This document shows, one piece after another, positions 5,144 to 5,989 of a DNA stretch of 5,989 bases; position 1 is the first letter of the stretch, and each line of letters begins with the position of its first letter. A program made the translations under genes and the position numbers. The notes below the pieces were generated by a model, which ran no database searches, was not told where the DNA came from, and saw only the letters and a program-made list of their open reading frames with translations. Origin of the DNA: Candidatus Parvarchaeota archaeon (GTDB taxonomy: Archaea > Nanobdellota > Nanobdellia > Pacearchaeales > GW2011-AR1); the NCBI GenBank assembly GCA_004195435.1, contig PSPM01000028.1:1-5989 (forward strand). The letters are read 5' to 3'.

Positions 5144-5989
5144 ATGGTTAATAATTCTGGGAAAACAAATCTTAATGATCAAATTAAATCATCTGAGATT
5201 CCTGAAGAGCCACTTTCTAAAGAGGAATCTTTGAAAAAATTTCAAGATATGAAGAAAGAACTTGATAATTTTAAAAATAAGATCTTGAAAAAATTTCCTT
5301 TTATTCAGTCTATTAGTTTATTGCCTTCACAAGCTTTTAAGATTTTTGAGGAAGAGGAAGGAGTTCCTCCAGAGGAAGCCAAAAATAAACCCTTGCATTT
5401 AATGATGATTGTGCCTGAAGAAGAATTTAAGAATATTTCTAAGAAAATAAAGCCAGAAGTTATCAAAATCTCTTTAGAAAGTAAGCATAAATTATGGGTC
5501 CACATTAAAACTCCGATTGATGTTTGGAACTATGGAATGGATAGTAAATTTGAGTTTCTTGATGCTATCGGGAATAGTATTCCGGTTCACGATGAAGGAA
5601 TTCTTGGATCTATCAGAGTTAGCGTAATTCACAAAACTTTGGTTCTTAGAAAATTTGAAAAATATGTTGCTAGCTATTGTGTTGGAGGGAGCCTTGTTAG
5701 AGGAACAGCAGATGAAACAAGTGATGTGGATACCTTTATTGTGATTGATGACACTGATGTAAAAAGGATGCCTAGATTGCAATTGCTAGATAGGCTTAGA
5801 GGGATGATTCATGATTATATAAGGGAAGCTACGGCTATCGCAGGTGTAAAAAATATTTTGAATGTTCAAGTTTATTTGCTTACTGATTTTTGGGATAAAG
5901 TTAAAGATTCAGAACCTGTAATGTTTACTTTTATTAGGGATGGAGTTCCATTATTTGATCGTGGAACTTTCTTACCTTGGAAATTATTA
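5144..5989 (+). CDS. Nucleotidyltransferase-domain protein, 3' end cut off by window edge
   Basis: The frame is open from ATG 5144 to the window end (282 codons, no stop). After a charged, probably flexible and helical N-terminus (1-50) comes an alpha/beta region (about 51-170) I cannot assign. Then follows a Pol beta-type nucleotidyltransferase core with GGSLVRGTADETSDVD (181-196). This is the G-G/S-x-x-R-G...S-D-x-D motif, with Asp194 and Asp196 as metal ligands, followed by strand TFIVID. The later strand ILNVQVYLL (238-246) sits where the third carboxylate is often found, but has Asn240/Gln242. RDGVPLFDRG (265-274) resembles the I-x-x-x-G-x-x-L-Y/F-D turn common after this fold. No membrane segment or signal peptide is visible. 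Family members transfer nucleotides to proteins, antibiotics or RNA; substrate and partner cannot be read here. The gene is divergent from the VIT-like gene. The start is chosen from the TATA spacing and the absence of an upstream in-frame alternative close by. Confidence 0.75.
   Translation, partial: MVNNSGKTNLNDQIKSSEIPEEPLSKEESLKKFQDMKKELDNFKNKILKKFPFIQSISLLPSQAFKIFEEEEGVPPEEAKNKPLHLMMIVPEEEFKNISKKIKPEVIKISLESKHKLWVHIKTPIDVWNYGMDSKFEFLDAIGNSIPVHDEGILGSIRVSVIHKTLVLRKFEKYVASYCVGGSLVRGTADETSDVDTFIVIDDTDVKRMPRLQLLDRLRGMIHDYIREATAIAGVKNILNVQVYLLTDFWDKVKDSEPVMFTFIRDGVPLFDRGTFLPWKLL

Noticed and set aside
5305..5782. Minus-strand frames opposite the nucleotidyltransferase gene
   Set aside because: The plus frame is open to the window end, has a promoter and carries the GGS...SDVD motif. 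The minus products look like shadows.
1..5989. CRISPR array, insertion sequence or integrase
   Set aside because: No regularly spaced repeats, terminal inverted repeats or recombinase motifs were seen. The only longer direct repeats are the tRNA fragment and the cdc48 internal pair.

Overview
The window is AT-rich and gene-dense and reads as archaeal. It carries a two-ring CDC48/VAT AAA+ ATPase next to an Hsp20 gene, and a tRNA gene without an encoded CCA. Five protein-coding transcription starts share one layout: a TATA-like box centred about 25-28 nt before the ATG and no Shine-Dalgarno sequence, which implies mostly leaderless mRNAs. Short proteins, tight packing and a domain-poor style suggest a small-genome archaeon of the DPANN type (Woesearchaeota/Pacearchaeota-like). 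That lineage call is an inference.

Layout from left to right. (1) 1-530, minus strand: a gene truncated by the left edge. It encodes an exported protein that I read as an invertebrate-type (i-type/destabilase) lysozyme with both catalytic acids retained; this is the most surprising gene here. (2) 608-678, plus strand: a complete tRNA-Val(UAC), divergent from the lysozyme gene. (3) 736-3364, plus strand: an overlapping hsp20-cdc48 pair, a protein-quality-control operon. (4) 3394-3438: a near-perfect copy of the last 45 bp of the tRNA-Val region, so that the chaperone operon sits between an intact tRNA and its 3' fragment, an attL/attR-like arrangement with no visible integrase. (5) 3500-4588, plus strand: GMP reductase (guaC). 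(6) 4590-5069, minus strand: a shortened VIT1/CCC1-family membrane protein whose stop codon lies 1 bp from that of guaC. (7) 5144-5989, plus strand: a nucleotidyltransferase-domain protein running off the right edge and divergent from the VIT-like gene.

Hsp20 should hold unfolding proteins and CDC48 should unfold them for refolding or proteolysis. GuaC deaminates GMP to IMP in purine salvage. The lysozyme would act outside the cell, most plausibly on bacterial peptidoglycan, because archaea have none of their own. No CRISPR array, IS element, transposase or integrase gene is visible. No stretch longer than about 150 bp lacks an annotated feature.
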